Under the pieces are notes generated by a model. It had not been told where the DNA came from. It did not search any database and saw only the letters and a program-made list of their open reading frames with translations. The translations under genes were made by a program, and so were the position numbers. From Cricetomys ansorgei (Eukaryota; Chordata; Mammalia; Rodentia; Nesomyidae), in the NCBI GenBank assembly GCA_026225945.1, contig JAMJFZ010000107.1:48188501-48252500 (forward strand): a stretch of DNA of 64,000 nt. Direction: 5' to 3'. This document shows, in pieces, positions 22,986 to 34,050 of the stretch (its first letter is position 1; each line of letters starts with the position of its first letter).

Positions 22986-23941
22986 GATGTAATTAAAAAA
23001 GAACATAGACCAAATATTGAAAAACCATACAAATACATACATTCATACGTGAAAATATATATTACATATGGTGAATATATTAAAACATATATATATATAT
23101 ACACACATACAATTTTATACACATCTGTGTATAGTAAAGACATATTTAAGTATACATATAATATCCTTCATGTTTTTCTCCTTGTATTTTTAAAAGATTA
23201 TTTTATCTCTGATCATTTGGCATGGCAGATGAAAAATTACAGATGGAGAAATTGTTTATATGATATGAAGCATTCGCATAGTTTTTCTACTTAAAATACT
23301 CATTTCACATTTTCCTTCAGCAAGTGAAAATAACAAATGTCTTTTCTTGGAAAGTATTCAAGTTTATCTGGATCTTCTTTACTTGATCAATAATCTCATC
23401 CTTTTATGTTGCTGACTCTAAATATGGATTTTGGTGACACCTAAGAAACCTCTACACAGTATAGTTTTCGGGAATTTGTATTAGTCTCCTTTTAATCTCG
23501 GTTCAGAAAAGGACATTAGGTAGAAACTTGATATTTTATCTTCAGAACTCTGTAATGCTGAACATTTGAAGGTCTACTTAAAAACATAATATCAAAATCA
23601 TCCTTATGTCCCTAACTCTTCTGGATTGCGTGTGCTCGTGATGTTCACTCTCTCAAATGACAGATGCTGTCAAGTCTGCCGTAGTCAACATAGTCAGACT
23701 TCGTCTTATTGCAAATGCTTCTCCAATATTCAATGCTTGCCTTGTCTCAGCTGTTTTATTTCAAGTCTCACATTTCTTAACTGCTGTTTCCATCTTCTGT
23801 GTAGTGCCAGCTCTTTTACACAGCAGTGGGGACTTCAGAACCCTCTCAGTGACCCTCTTCGTGCACGCCAAAGGAATTTTTTTAATCTCTGCTTTCATTT
23901 TATCTCTTCTGCATGGTAAATGTCAATTGTTTTTAAATGCT
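22986..23941. other. Non-coding DNA, nothing recognised apart from simple sequence
   Basis: Two overlapping plus-strand frames of about 100 codons (23626-23977) have cysteine/serine-rich, non-protein-like composition and abut the inverted L1. I do not call them. Confidence 0.45.
23041..23112. repeat. TA/CA-rich simple sequence
   Basis: An irregular ATATAC/TA-rich patch with a pure (AT)n core at about 23086-23102. Confidence 0.85.
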
Positions 23942-24688
23942 ATCCATGTAAATTTCAGAAGCTTTTCACTCCCATGAGGTACCATTTATTAGTCATTGAT
24001 CTTAGTGCTTTAGCTACTGGTGTTCTGTTCTGGAAGCCTTCTCATGTGCCAACACGTTCAAGGCTATTCCCCTCTTTCTCTTATATCAGGTTTAATGTAT
24101 TTCTGTAGAAGTCTTTGATCCTCTTGGACTTGAGTTTTGTGCACGTGATAAATATGGATCTATTTGCATTCTTCTACATGCAGACATCCAATTAGAGCAA
24201 CATCATTTGTAAAAGATGCATTCTTTTTCCATTGTATATTTCTGGCTTCTTTATTGAAAATGAGGTGTCCATAAGTCTGTAGATTAATGTCTGGATCTTC
24301 AATTTGGTTCCCTTGATCAACATGTCTATTTTTAAACCAATACTATGCATTTTTTATTACTATAGCTCTGTACTACAGCTTGAAATCAGGAATGGCAATA
24401 TCTCTGGAAGTTCTTTTACTGTTCAGGATTGTTTTAGTTGACCTGGGGTTTGGTTTTTGTTTTTGTTTTTCCATATGAAGTTGAATATTATTCTATCAAG
24501 GTTTCTAAAGAATTCTGTTGAGATTGTGATGGGTTTTGCACTGAATCTGTGGATAGCTTTTGGTAGAATCCTCCTGATTCATGAGCATGGAAGATCTTTC
24601 CATCTTCTGAGATCTTCAATTTCTTTTATCAAAGGTTTGTTGTTTTTGCCATATAAGTCTTTTACTTGCTTGGTTAGATTTACTGAGA
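23942..24688 (-). mobile_element. Inverted 5' part of an L1 insertion (ORF2 interior)
   Basis: Plus-strand text from 'cagaagcttttcactcccat' through 'cattcttctacatgcagaca', 'tttggttcccttgatcaaca', 'actatagctctgtactacag' and 'catgagcatggaagatcttt' to 'ttacttgcttggttagattt' is the reverse complement of rodent L1 ORF2, downstream of the reverse-transcriptase core. It ends abruptly at about 24688, where L1 sequence resumes on the opposite strand. The reading frame is broken by stops, so it encodes nothing. Together with 24689-26392 it forms one insertion with a 5' inversion. Confidence 0.8.
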
Positions 24689-26392
24689 TGGAGTACAGAT
24701 CTAATCAGAGAATTCTTAAAAGAGAAATCTCAAATTCTAGAGAAACACTTGAACAAATATTTGACATCATTAGCCATAAGGAAAATTCAAATTAAAACTA
24801 CTGTAAAATTTCATCTTACACCTGTCAGAATGACTAAAATCAGTATCACAAATGATAGCTCATGCTGGCAAGGATGTGGAACAAGGGGAGCAGGAGGGAG
24901 TTGCAAACTCCTCATTGCTGGAGGGAGTGCAAACTTGTACAGCCACTCTGTAAATCAATATGGAGATTTCTCAGGAAATTGGGAATCAAGACCTAGCTAT
25001 ACCACTCCTGGACATACACCCAAGGATGCTCCATCCTATCACAAGGACACTTGCTCAACTATGTTCATAGCAGTTTTATTCATAATAGCCAGAAACTGGA
25101 AATAACCTAGATTCCCCTCAACTGAAGAATAGATAAAGAAAATTATCATACATTTACACAATGGAGTACTGCTATTTGAAACACTACATCATAAAATTTG
25201 CTGGCAAATAGATGGAACTAGAAAAAAAAAATCCTGAGAGAGTTAACCCAAACCCAGAAAGACAACTATGATATGTGCTCACTTATAAGTGAATATTTGC
25301 TCTTAAGTAAAGGACAATTGTACTACAATCCACAGACCAAGAGGGATTATACAGCAAGGAGGGACCCAATGGGCATGCACATATCTCCTAGGGAAGATGT
25401 TACAAGTGGGCTGAGGAGGACAGGAAAGAGAACAGGAGAAATCAGGTAGGGGAGAGAGATGGAGGGATAGAATATAGGGAGAGAGGACTAGAATGGGGGC
25501 CATTTGGGGAGGTTGATCTGAAGATCTAGTTCAGCTGAAACTCCCTGAAATCTATTATAGTGACCCTAACAAGTACGCCTAGTGATGGGGGACAGGGAGC
25601 CTGAAGAGGCCATCTCCTGTAATCAGGCAAGCTTTCAGTGGTGGAACTAGGATACCAACCCAGCCACAAATCCTTAGACCTATAACCTATTCATCTGACA
25701 GGATCTGTTAGGGCAATGGAAGAGAAAGAACTCCACACCAATGAAGGAAGCCGTGTGACACATGGCACAACTTTCAGGAACCAGACACTAGATAGCCTGG
25801 AGACAATTCTTAATGATATTCTGTTTGATCATGGCTGGGTGCCTACCCAGGCATCAGAGAGGTTCCCTCTGGCAGGTGAGCAGAGCACATGCAGAGGCAC
25901 TAGCCAAACATCAGGCAGAGCTCAGGAACCCACATGAAGAGGAAGGATTGCAGAGACCAGAGGGGCTGAGGACACCAGGAGAGCAAGCTCCACAGAATCA
26001 CCTGACAAGGACTCTTAATGGCTCACAGAGAATGAAGGGGCTGACATGGAGCCTGCAGGTTCCCTACATATATCTCACTTTTATTTGGATTTGTGTTTTT
26101 GTAGTACACCTAAAAGTTGGACCTACCCTTGTGATCCATTTCCTCCTGCTGTGATCCCTGGTCCAACCTTGATATAAGGACTTGAGCCCAACCTCCTTGC
26201 CTCATGATATGACCTGTTGAAGTGGTAACCCTGGGAGGCCTGCTCTGTTCTGAAGGAAGTGGGGAAGGATCTGGAGGAGAGAGGATATGAGGGAGAGCTG
26301 GGAGGAGTGGAGGGAGAGTAAGATTGGTCAAGACATATTGTATGAGAGAGAAAAATATAAATTTACTAATAAAAAGATTTTTTAAAAAAGAA
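24689..26392 (+). mobile_element. L1 (Lx-type) ORF2 end, 3' UTR and poly(A) tail
   Basis: The ORF2 end is clear: 'caagaaattct'-like start, 'tgacatcattagccataagg', 'cacctgtcagaatgactaaa', 'tgctggcaaggatgtggaac', 'ccactcctggacatacaccc', 'agccagaaactggaaataac' and 'tcacttataagtgaatattt', in consensus order. From about 25300 the G-rich 3' UTR follows ('gaggaggacaggaaagagaa', 'gaaactccctgaaatctatt', 'cagagagaatgaaggggctg'), ending in AATAAAAAG and an A-rich tail at about 26375-26392. ORF2 is frameshifted, so this is a dead copy. Target duplications were not identified. Confidence 0.85.
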
Positions 26393-26438
26393 CAGTGCCT
26401 GATCTTAACCCCTGAGCCATCTCTGTGGCCCTTCCCAC
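26393..26438 (-). mobile_element. B2 SINE 5' stub
   Basis: 'gatcttaacccctgagccat' followed by 'ctctgtggcccttccc' is the reverse complement of the first 45 bases of B2, directly behind the L1 tail. Confidence 0.6.
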
Positions 26439-28689
26439 CTCAATTATCAAAATCAAGATCATTCCCCCATACCTATTCCTGAGACTCATTTCTGTCAAGT
26501 TGACATTTAACATGCTTGGCACTAAGCATCACATCATATAAATGATAATGCTGGAATCTTGAAGTCGCTATGAGGAATTACGGCGCCATCAAAATCAAAA
26601 CAATTTCTATGATGTTCAGTACAGAATAAGCATTAATTCAAAGCTAGTTGTTACTTTGCCTAAAACACTGTTCGGTTTTCTACATTTTACAGTTTTGGTT
26701 TTTTTTAACAGAATTACCCTCTGAAGAAACTCTTTGATTTACCTGAGTTGATGAAATGTTGACAAGAAAATATAGGTTTTTGATATGAATATGGTGATAA
26801 ACAATCTCAAAAGAATTATTTAGTTAAGCAAAATATTCCTGTTACATAAAAGGAAGAGAGCCATTTCCTTAGTATGAATGATTATTTGTGTAATTTAGAA
26901 GCTTGCAAGTTTTCTAATAATAAATGTGTAACATTGACCTTTATAATGTATTTGATTCATTCTTCATATAAAGTATTCATTAAATAAGTAATAAATCATT
27001 AAATAAATTATTAATTTATTAGTTTTTAAATTAAATAAATTTCTATTAAATAGCTAATTAATAACTTAAATTAAATAAATAATCTATCCATTTTAAGAAG
27101 TACATGCAGAATTAAAAGATTTGTAGCTAGCTGGTAGCAATTTCACTATCTGAGGTGAGAATTCTTGTCTCGCACAGGGCCAGTGAGTTTACTCATCAAA
27201 TCCAAGATGGAGACCCTGGCTCCTGAACATCCATTTTTCACTAAATGGGCTGCACAGACATGTGCAATGCAAATTGGTACAAGAAATTTAAAGAAAGTTT
27301 TGGGATTTCTTAAAATTTCATATCCTAAATATAGTATTGCACTCTGTATTTTGCCTATTTTTAGGCTTTTCAAGATATTACCAGACTGGTACATTTCAGA
27401 ATATTCGACTCTACGAATTCTGTTATTTTAGAATTCGCACAAAAATATTCAGGTTGATTCATTACACTTTAAAGAATTACTGATTTCTGCATTTTGAGCT
27501 ATGAGGATAATTTACCTAGGTTTGTTCATAAAGCAAGGTTGTATTGGATTTGCTATGTATTCTGAGTCCTCTTGCTACAACTAAGTTGCATTCATATTTG
27601 TTTACATGAGTACGATTTTTATTACACTCTGATATTGTTTGAAATTGCAATGGTACTCTTATTACATTAAAATGATGATCCAATCAGTGTGTTTATTGTA
27701 CTTCCAAAAAAACATACATTCTTAATGTGTCATGTTAAATCAGTGAACTTCAGAATAAAGCTTTATTTCCTGTGATATGCTTACAGAGCTTTGTACCATC
27801 TGTATCGAGACTTCTAGCAAAGCAAGGTGTTGTTTTGATCCTTTGAGAACAATTATCATCTGTTCAGTTGTGCTGGCTTAATATGGATATCTTCATTTCA
27901 CTGCGAAGGAGCAGCTGTTTATGTTTTGTTCTGTATCATGGTGGGAACAGCAGGCTGGTGAGCAGTCTTGTGTCTACAGAGATCACATCCCACAGTGCTA
28001 AAGTTCGCGACCAATGCCTTTTTCTACTCAAGAGTACAAAGTGATTGAATTTGATTGCTCCTTTTAACATCATTAAATTGAAAGTGTTATTTTGAGGCTA
28101 TTAACAAAGAATTGTAGCTATTAAGTAACTAAGACTTATTCATTTGATTATGTATTTCCTAAAGCAGCAATAAAGAGATTAAAGAGTCCCCTGATTAATT
28201 TTCATATCATTCTTGGTAAGCCTATACAAGTGATAAGACAGAGAAACTCATTTTACACGTGAGTAGTTTGACATGGTGGGAAGTTTGATGTTAACACCAC
28301 ACAGTATGTAAGCAATAAGTTCAGGAGCAATGGCAAAGCTTTCCAATTCACGGAAGTGCTCTTTCTCCTAAAACATATGATTTTCTCTGTAAGAACATAA
28401 AATAATTTTGCAAGCTTAAAGGTGGTATCATTTGTACTCTATAAAGGAATAAAGAATTTACCTGTTAATTAAAACAGCATTGCAATCAGAAGCATCTTTG
28501 TACAAAAGAATTTGATATTAGCTGATACGGTTGGACCAATACCAATGCCCACCAGGAGCTACTGATTGTGTGAACAGTAAAACATTTGAACATAGATGAA
28601 AAGACTGATAATGTGAGTAAGAGTATTCTTAAAATTATTTCTTATGCACTACCATTGTACAAATTCAGACATGTTCTTTTATGGTTTGC
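26439..28689. other. AT-rich, repeat-poor DNA
   Basis: 26950-27090 is dominated by AAATAA/TTTATT words. No transposon or gene recognised; the 88-codon frame at 27165-27431 has no motif. Confidence 0.5.
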
Positions 28690-28806
28690 TTGTGTGTATG
28701 TATATATGTATGTATGTATGTATGTGTGTATGTATGCATGTGTGTATGTATGTGTGTATGTGTGTATGTGATTGGCATATGTGTATGTGTGTGTGCATGT
28801 GCACGT
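28690..28806. repeat. (TATG)n/(TG)n microsatellite
   Basis: Irregular TATG and TGTA units over about 115 bases, giving spurious cysteine/valine/tyrosine frames in all three plus-strand phases. Confidence 0.95.
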
Positions 28807-28844
28807 GGAAACCACAAACAACCACAAATTTTGGACATATTTCT

Positions 28845-29078
28845 CAGCTGTTTTCCACTTTTTTGTTGCCTCAGGGTTTTTCCATGAACATGGAGCTCAC
28901 CAGTTGGTTAGATTGGATGCCCAGCAAGCTTCAGGGTTCTGTTTGTCTACATTGCAACCAGTGCTGAGATTCTGCGTATTTGTTGCCCACTTGGATTTAA
29001 TGTGGTGCTTGAGATCCAACTCAGGTCCCTTTGCTTGCACAATGAGTACATTACTGATTGATCCTGTCCCTGACCACA
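28845..29078 (-). mobile_element. B4 SINE, minus strand
   Basis: Reverse-complement B4 order: 'atggagctcaccagttggtt' (B1-like half, ...CTCACCGATTAGG...), 'accagtgctgagattctgcg', 'gcttgagatccaactcaggt' (B-box of the ID-like head), 'ccctttgcttgcacaatgag', 'ttgatcctgtccctgacc'. About 65-70 percent similar to the consensus by eye. Confidence 0.7.
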
Positions 29079-29197
29079 GACTTTTCTGCCTGAGACTTCA
29101 TTCAGCTTTAGAAGCTCAGTCTAGCTTTGAACTCTCAATCTTCCAGCCTCAGCTGGTGCAGGAATGAGTTTAGCACTGTGAGCCACCACATCTGCCT
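29079..29197 (-). mobile_element. B1 SINE remnant, minus strand
   Basis: 'gcctgagacttcattcagct', 'tctagctttgaactctcaat', 'cttccagcctcagctggtgc' and 'gtgagccaccacatctgcc' match reverse-complement B1. It directly abuts the B4, the B1 head being nearest the far side. Confidence 0.65.
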
Positions 29198-29854
29198 TTT
29201 GCCTAATATTAACCAGTCAGTTATAAATGAATACAGTTTTGAAAACTTTCTATGTGATTTTTTTCTTATGGGAATACAAATTCAGGTGACTCGAGATCTA
29301 GAGAAAAATATAGTTTAACATATTTAAAGAACATGTTTAAATCCTAAGACCTCCAGGTTTATTTTAAAGGATATAGGCAAATGGCTGGATCTGTGTTGTC
29401 ACAACTCAGCCCATTTTATTCCTTTTTTGTTTTTATCTTTGTATGAAGCATTCCAAGGGTTCGTGTTGGGAGGGGAGAGCAATATCTTGTCACTTAAACC
29501 AATTTCTGTTTTAGTGTCATGGTAGCAATGAGAATCCATTTTAAATGATTTCGCTGAAGCGACACAAGTGGCTCATGACAAAGTTGTTAAGTAGAAACAG
29601 GATTCATGTATACATAAAGCAATATCTGCCAAGAAATTCTATGTGAATATGCTACAGAGAAAGAAAACTTCATTTAACTAATATAAGAGTGAAAAGAGAT
29701 CCGAAAGAGATCTATGACTTAGAACAGCCTTGGCTTAGTTAGCATTCAATACATATTTGGTTAAAATTGATATCTTCATCTGAGATCTCTTATCTGGAAA
29801 TTATAGTTTAAATAAAAAATATAAATAAAAAACCCCAAAATGTAATGTCTTTGA
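29198..29854. other. Non-coding DNA, nothing recognised
   Basis: No family recognised. Confidence 0.5.
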
Positions 29855-30048
29855 GGGCTTGTGAGATGGCTCACCAGAAAAGGCCATGGCCACAAAGTCA
29901 TGGATTGAACTTGAGTTCAATCTCCGGGCCTTACTAACTCATACAAGTTGTTCTCTGACCTCCACACAGAGGCCTCAACATGTATGTGGTCAGACATACA
30001 CACATGCACACACTCACACACATGCAGTAAATAAATATTAAAAAAAAG
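29855..30048 (+). mobile_element. B2/B3 SINE
   Basis: 'gggcttgtgagatggctcac', 'catggattgaacttgagttc', 'gttctctgacctccacacag', CA-rich text, then ATAAATATTAAAAAAA. The B-box region (29903-29922) has become a perfect hairpin: GATTGAACT, two bases, AGTTCAATC. Confidence 0.8.
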
Positions 30049-30908
30049 AGCAAAGCCTTTTTAATTTATCCAGCATTACTCGTCAAGTAAATAATTATTA
30101 GTAAAGACAAACTAAAATTAACTTCTTTGAAAAATTAACCTTTGGACATCTCTGTGTTTTTTATTTCTTATTTTTCTATAGTTACCTTATCTTTCCATTT
30201 AATCATGAAATGCTACTTATAATAACTACAGTGTCCATTTCTAGAAAAGAATATTCTCTTGCCTGTCTCTCGTGAATTCCTTTGGCCAATATGAATTATT
30301 AGAAAAGTAATGTTTTTGTAAAACAGCTGTGTTCAGCCATCTTCTTGATCTTTATTCTTCAAAAATCATGCCTTGTTGCCTGATACCCATTACTAGAACT
30401 GCTAAAGACATATGTGCAGTTATAGATTCAAATCATTTCTCAGTTTTTAAATTAACCTATCTTATTCATTGTAGTCATGTTGATAGAATTATGCTGCTAT
30501 TTATTTTTACTTTTTTGGTTGTTTGGTTTTGTGTTTTATAACACAACCTACTCTGGAAAACTAGGAGGGTGTTATTCAAAGCTTCCTGCTCCTCAGCACC
30601 ATATCTATTAACATATGTGACTGTAAAGCCTTATATTACAAGATGTTTCAATACAGTAAATGTTAGAAAGTTGTTTTCTTAGGTGCTTTATCCCATAAGA
30701 AGGTAAATATAATTTGATGTGTGTATACCATCTGGATTTTCCCATGGCATACAGTATCTGCTTTTGAGTTTCTTTCTTTTTCTACTTAGGACTTTGGGAC
30801 TGCTAAAACCCTGTGTATATAAGAGCCAGTGGTAATTTCTGCCCAGAGAATAAAAAAAATGAATGGATGAGGTAATTGTGAATTGCAAATCTGTGTTAAA
30901 GAGAGTTG
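30049..30908. other. Non-coding DNA, nothing recognised
   Basis: AT-rich sequence with no repeat family recognised. Confidence 0.5.
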
Positions 30909-31053
30909 AGGCTCTGCATGGTGGCACATGGTGGTAATCCCAGAGTGTGGGAGGTAGAGGTGGAAGAATAATGGATTCAAGTTTATGTCAAGCTAGATAG
31001 TGAGTTCAGGATCAGTCAGAGCCACATGACTCAAAAAATAAAACCCAAAACAA
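30909..31053 (+). mobile_element. B1 SINE
   Basis: 'ggctctgcatggtggcacat', 'ggtggtaatcccagagtgtg', 'ggaggtagaggtggaagaat', 'caagctagatagtgagttca', 'gagccacatgactcaaaaaa', then an A-rich tail AATAAAACCCAAAACAAAA. Confidence 0.85.
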
Positions 31054-32790
31054 AATCACAGTGAACTAAAGAGAAAGCGCTGAGGACATAAAATGAGGCT
31101 ACTATGAACATGATGACAAGTGCCTTCAACAGAGAGACTCTGAACACTGGGCTGATTTCCCTTGTCATTGCAAATGTGTAAAATATTTGTTTTCCAGAGG
31201 GGAAAGTAGTTAGAAATTGAAGAGCAGGTGACAACATCTTTTCTTGATTTCACAATGAGCTTACTCTCTAGAAGTGACTATTAATGAGGCTATTCAGAGT
31301 GTTTTAAAGACAATTACTGACTAGTAAGTCCAACATATGAATATAGCCTACTCTGAATACAGAAGCTCAAGAGTTTAGCTATCGGGAAAACAATGTGTTT
31401 TGCACTTTAAAATGAACTTCAACTGTGTTGAGGAATAAGCTTGTCAGAAAAGAACAAGAGACAGAGGCAGACATTTTGCAACAAATATAGTAAGCATATG
31501 TTACCTGGTTAATGAAAAGAATATGTGTATAGCAGATCCCACCAATTACCCATTTCTAGCTATATTTTCTTGAGTTGAAACAGAATCGATAATGCAAACT
31601 AGCCTCAAGTCTATTACATATCAAATGTGAAGAAAATTGAGGCTCTGAAAGGGAACATGCTAAGATATTTTTATTTAATGATGTTGGGAGAGAATGTTTA
31701 AATTCTCTATTAGAATTCTGGTCTCTAAATAACTCTGGAAAAATATATGAGGATAATACATATCTGGTTCAGAATTGCTACAAATTCTTATGTTTATATG
31801 GACTATAGAGAATTTACAAATCTCAGTGATATAAGCTTGTATTATTCAAAAAAGTTTATTGATAGTCTGCTAGATGTCAACCCTTTCCTCGTGTTAATTT
31901 TTGGGGTCTGTTGTGGCTAAATCACATTATTTGATTCATGGTGCATGAAGAAACATACACTTTGAGAGCCAAATGGACTTATATTGGACTCATCAAGCTC
32001 TAGAAATGAAAATCAGTGAGAAGAGCCTACCATGAATTTTATAAACATTTCTGTTTTTCCTAAAACTAAAGGAATAAATTATCTATAGCAGGATTAGCCT
32101 TGCAGTGAAGCTACCCATCCAGAAAAAGTCCATATAAATGATGTTTTCTTTCTTTATTATCAAATAAAGCAACGGTTGAGGGGCTTTTCTTCAGAAAGCT
32201 TTTGAAAGGAGACCATAGGGATGCATGTGTTCTGGAAGTTACATGCTTAGACTGGGAAGTGGCACATGTTACATTTGCCTGTCAATTATGGGAAGAATCA
32301 CTTTTGTGGTCCCACTGGGGTGAAAATTCAGAAACAGTACTATTGCATACACAGAGAGTACTCTAAAAGTTTGATACTGGTGAGAGTTTTTAACACAGCT
32401 CAGATATTATAATCACCCAAAGTTTTTAAAGCATATTAGTATAGTACTGAGTTCCTGTTTAAAAAAAAACAAACATTATTTCAGATACTGTGAGGAACAT
32501 AAAAATAAGCAGGATGCAGCCATTGATGAGAAGACAAAATACTCAATTTCATTAAGTATATTTACATGATCATATAAAGACAAAATATAACACAATTTTA
32601 AATTTGGTGCTGACAATAAAACTTAATGGGCATCAAAAAATCAGAATTATGATAAAATGTAGGATATGCTAACAATATTGTTTACTTAGGGCTTCAAATA
32701 TCTAAAGATATTCATATTTAATAATAGATGGATATTGTAGTTTGTTTAAGAATTAACATTTTCAACAGCTGTGGAAATTTAAAAATATAA
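31054..32790. other. Mostly unassigned DNA
   Basis: Apart from the possible MIR, no feature is recognised. There is an A-run at 32461-32470. Confidence 0.45.
31605..31740 (-). mobile_element. Possible MIR remnant
   Basis: 'gaaaattgaggctctgaaag' and 'gaacatgctaag' resemble reverse-complement MIR (GAAACTGAGGCTCAGAGAGG, AAGTAACTTGCCCAAG), with a weak continuation to 'agaattctggtctctaaata'. Short and diverged. Confidence 0.35.
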
Positions 32791-33076
32791 GGCTGAGGAG
32801 ATGGCTCTTTAGGTAAAGCATTACCTACTGTGCTTTACCTAAAGAGCTTTTCCTAAAGTGTAAGACCTGAACACATGTAAAACTGGACACAGGAGCAAGT
32901 GTCTGTGATCCCAACATTCCTACTACCAGATGGGAAGTAACAGAATCCCCAGAAGCTTGCAGAACATGTAATCTGACCTACATGACCAAAGAAGAAGCCC
33001 TGTCTCAAACAAAGTGGAAGTCAAGGACGGACACCTGAGGTTGTCTTGTTACCTCCACACAAGTTCCATAGCACAA

Positions 33077-33077
<1 letters not shown>
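32791..33077 (+). mobile_element. B4 SINE with an internal inverted insertion
   Basis: 'ggctgaggagatggctcttt' and 'aggtaaagca' are the B4 head. The consensus is then interrupted by an inverted copy of the preceding 17 bases (see separate entry) before resuming with 'gtaagacctgaacacatgta', 'ggacacaggagcaagtgtct', 'gtgatcccaacattcctact', 'gaagccctgtctcaaacaaa' and 'gacggacacctgaggttgtc'. It ends in a (CA)n run. Confidence 0.8.
32804..32847. repeat. Perfect 17-bp-arm hairpin inside B4
   Basis: Left arm GCTCTTTAGGTAAAGCA (32804-32820) and right arm TGCTTTACCTAAAGAGC (32831-32847) are exact reverse complements with a 10-nt loop. The left arm fits the B4 consensus; the right arm does not. Confidence 0.97.

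Positions 33078-33127
<50 letters not shown>
33078..33127. repeat. (CA)25 microsatellite
   Basis: About 25 uninterrupted CA units at the 3' end of the B4. Confidence 0.97.
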
Positions 33128-33128
<1 letters not shown>

Positions 33129-33235
33129 GTTGGTCAACATTGCATAGTTATATAAGTCTAATAGGCCTACTGAAACAAGACCCGCATGATGATACCAGTA
33201 GAAATGCTGACACTGATACAGATAAAATAATTTAA

Positions 33236-33357
33236 AGAGAGAACGAGAATTTGAGAAGGAGTGGAGGATTCATGGGAGGACCTGAAGAAGGAACAGGAGG
33301 TATAGAAACAGTGTAAATACAGAACTCTGTGAAATAGTCAAAAATTATTAAATTAAG
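33236..33357 (+). mobile_element. Possible L1 3' tail fragment
   Basis: 'gaagaaggaacaggaggtat', 'gaaacagtgtaaatacagaa' and a terminal AAATTATTAAATTAAG resemble the G-rich end and tail of rodent L1 3' UTRs. Short and diverged. Confidence 0.35.
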
Positions 33358-33750
33358 AAATCAGTTTCAAGAAAAACATAGCTTCAAAAATTAACTCAGA
33401 AAGTAGAGTGATACATTTATAACAAATAATAAATTTGTATGCATAAATATATCATACAAATGATTTTTTATGATTTTAAATTTTAGTTTTCTTGATTCAT
33501 AAATGAGCATATACTCTCTATTTATAATACACAAACTGACTATGATGTACAAACTATTCCAGAAAAGGTAAAATCTGAACCTACTCTACCATTCTTTTTA
33601 GGAGACCTATAGAATTGTGTGGTCAAAATTGGATAAGGATGAAGTATTCATTATCATTCCTTAACATTGATGTCAGACATGAGTTTGTTCGGAAAGCATT
33701 TCATATGCCAAATATGCCAAGTATGCATGTCTTGAATACAGTATTTTGTA

Positions 33751-33842
33751 GCCAGAGGAAGGTAGAGAGATATCTGTGAGTTCAAAGCCTGCTTGGTCTA
33801 TATAGTGAGTTCTAGGCCAGCCATAGCTACTAGTTAGGCTTT
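33751..33842 (+). mobile_element. B1 SINE 3' half
   Basis: 'gccagaggaaggtagagaga', 'tatctgtgagttcaaagcct', 'gcttggtctatatagtgagt', 'tctaggccagccatagctac' match the second half of B1. It ends where a TA/CA microsatellite begins, in place of the A tail. Confidence 0.75.
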
Positions 33843-33864
33843 CATATATATATACACACACACT

Positions 33865-33902
<38 letters not shown>

Positions 33903-34050
33903 CATACACATACACACACATATATATGAGAATATATTCTCATATATATGTGTGTGTATGTGAATGTGTATGAGAAATATATACAGGAGAAAAATATATA
34001 TATATACACATATATATCTATATATATCTATATCTATATATATCTATATA
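33843..34050. repeat. Compound TA/CA/TATC microsatellite
   Basis: About 200 bases of alternating (TA)n, (CA)n, (TG)n and TATATC units. It contains a 56-bp perfect palindrome (33907-33962). Confidence 0.95.
33907..33962. repeat. 56-bp perfect palindrome without spacer
   Basis: Every base from 33907 to 33934 pairs with its complement from 33962 back to 33935. The centre is GAGAATA/TATTCTC, flanked by ATATAT and then CACACA/TGTGTG arms. Symmetry stops at 33906 versus 33963 (A opposite A). Confidence 0.97.

Noticed and set aside
23626..23977. Two overlapping plus-strand frames of about 100 codons
   Set aside because: They overlap in different phases, run into an inverted L1, and have no recognisable motif.
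26439..26545. Possible LTR fragment containing TGTCAAGTTGACATTTAAC
   Set aside because: The word occurs in a common rodent LTR, but no further blocks could be aligned, so I do not call it.
28586..29167. Several Cys/Val/Tyr-rich frames and a 131-codon frame
   Set aside because: They come from the TATG microsatellite and the antisense B4/B1 pair.
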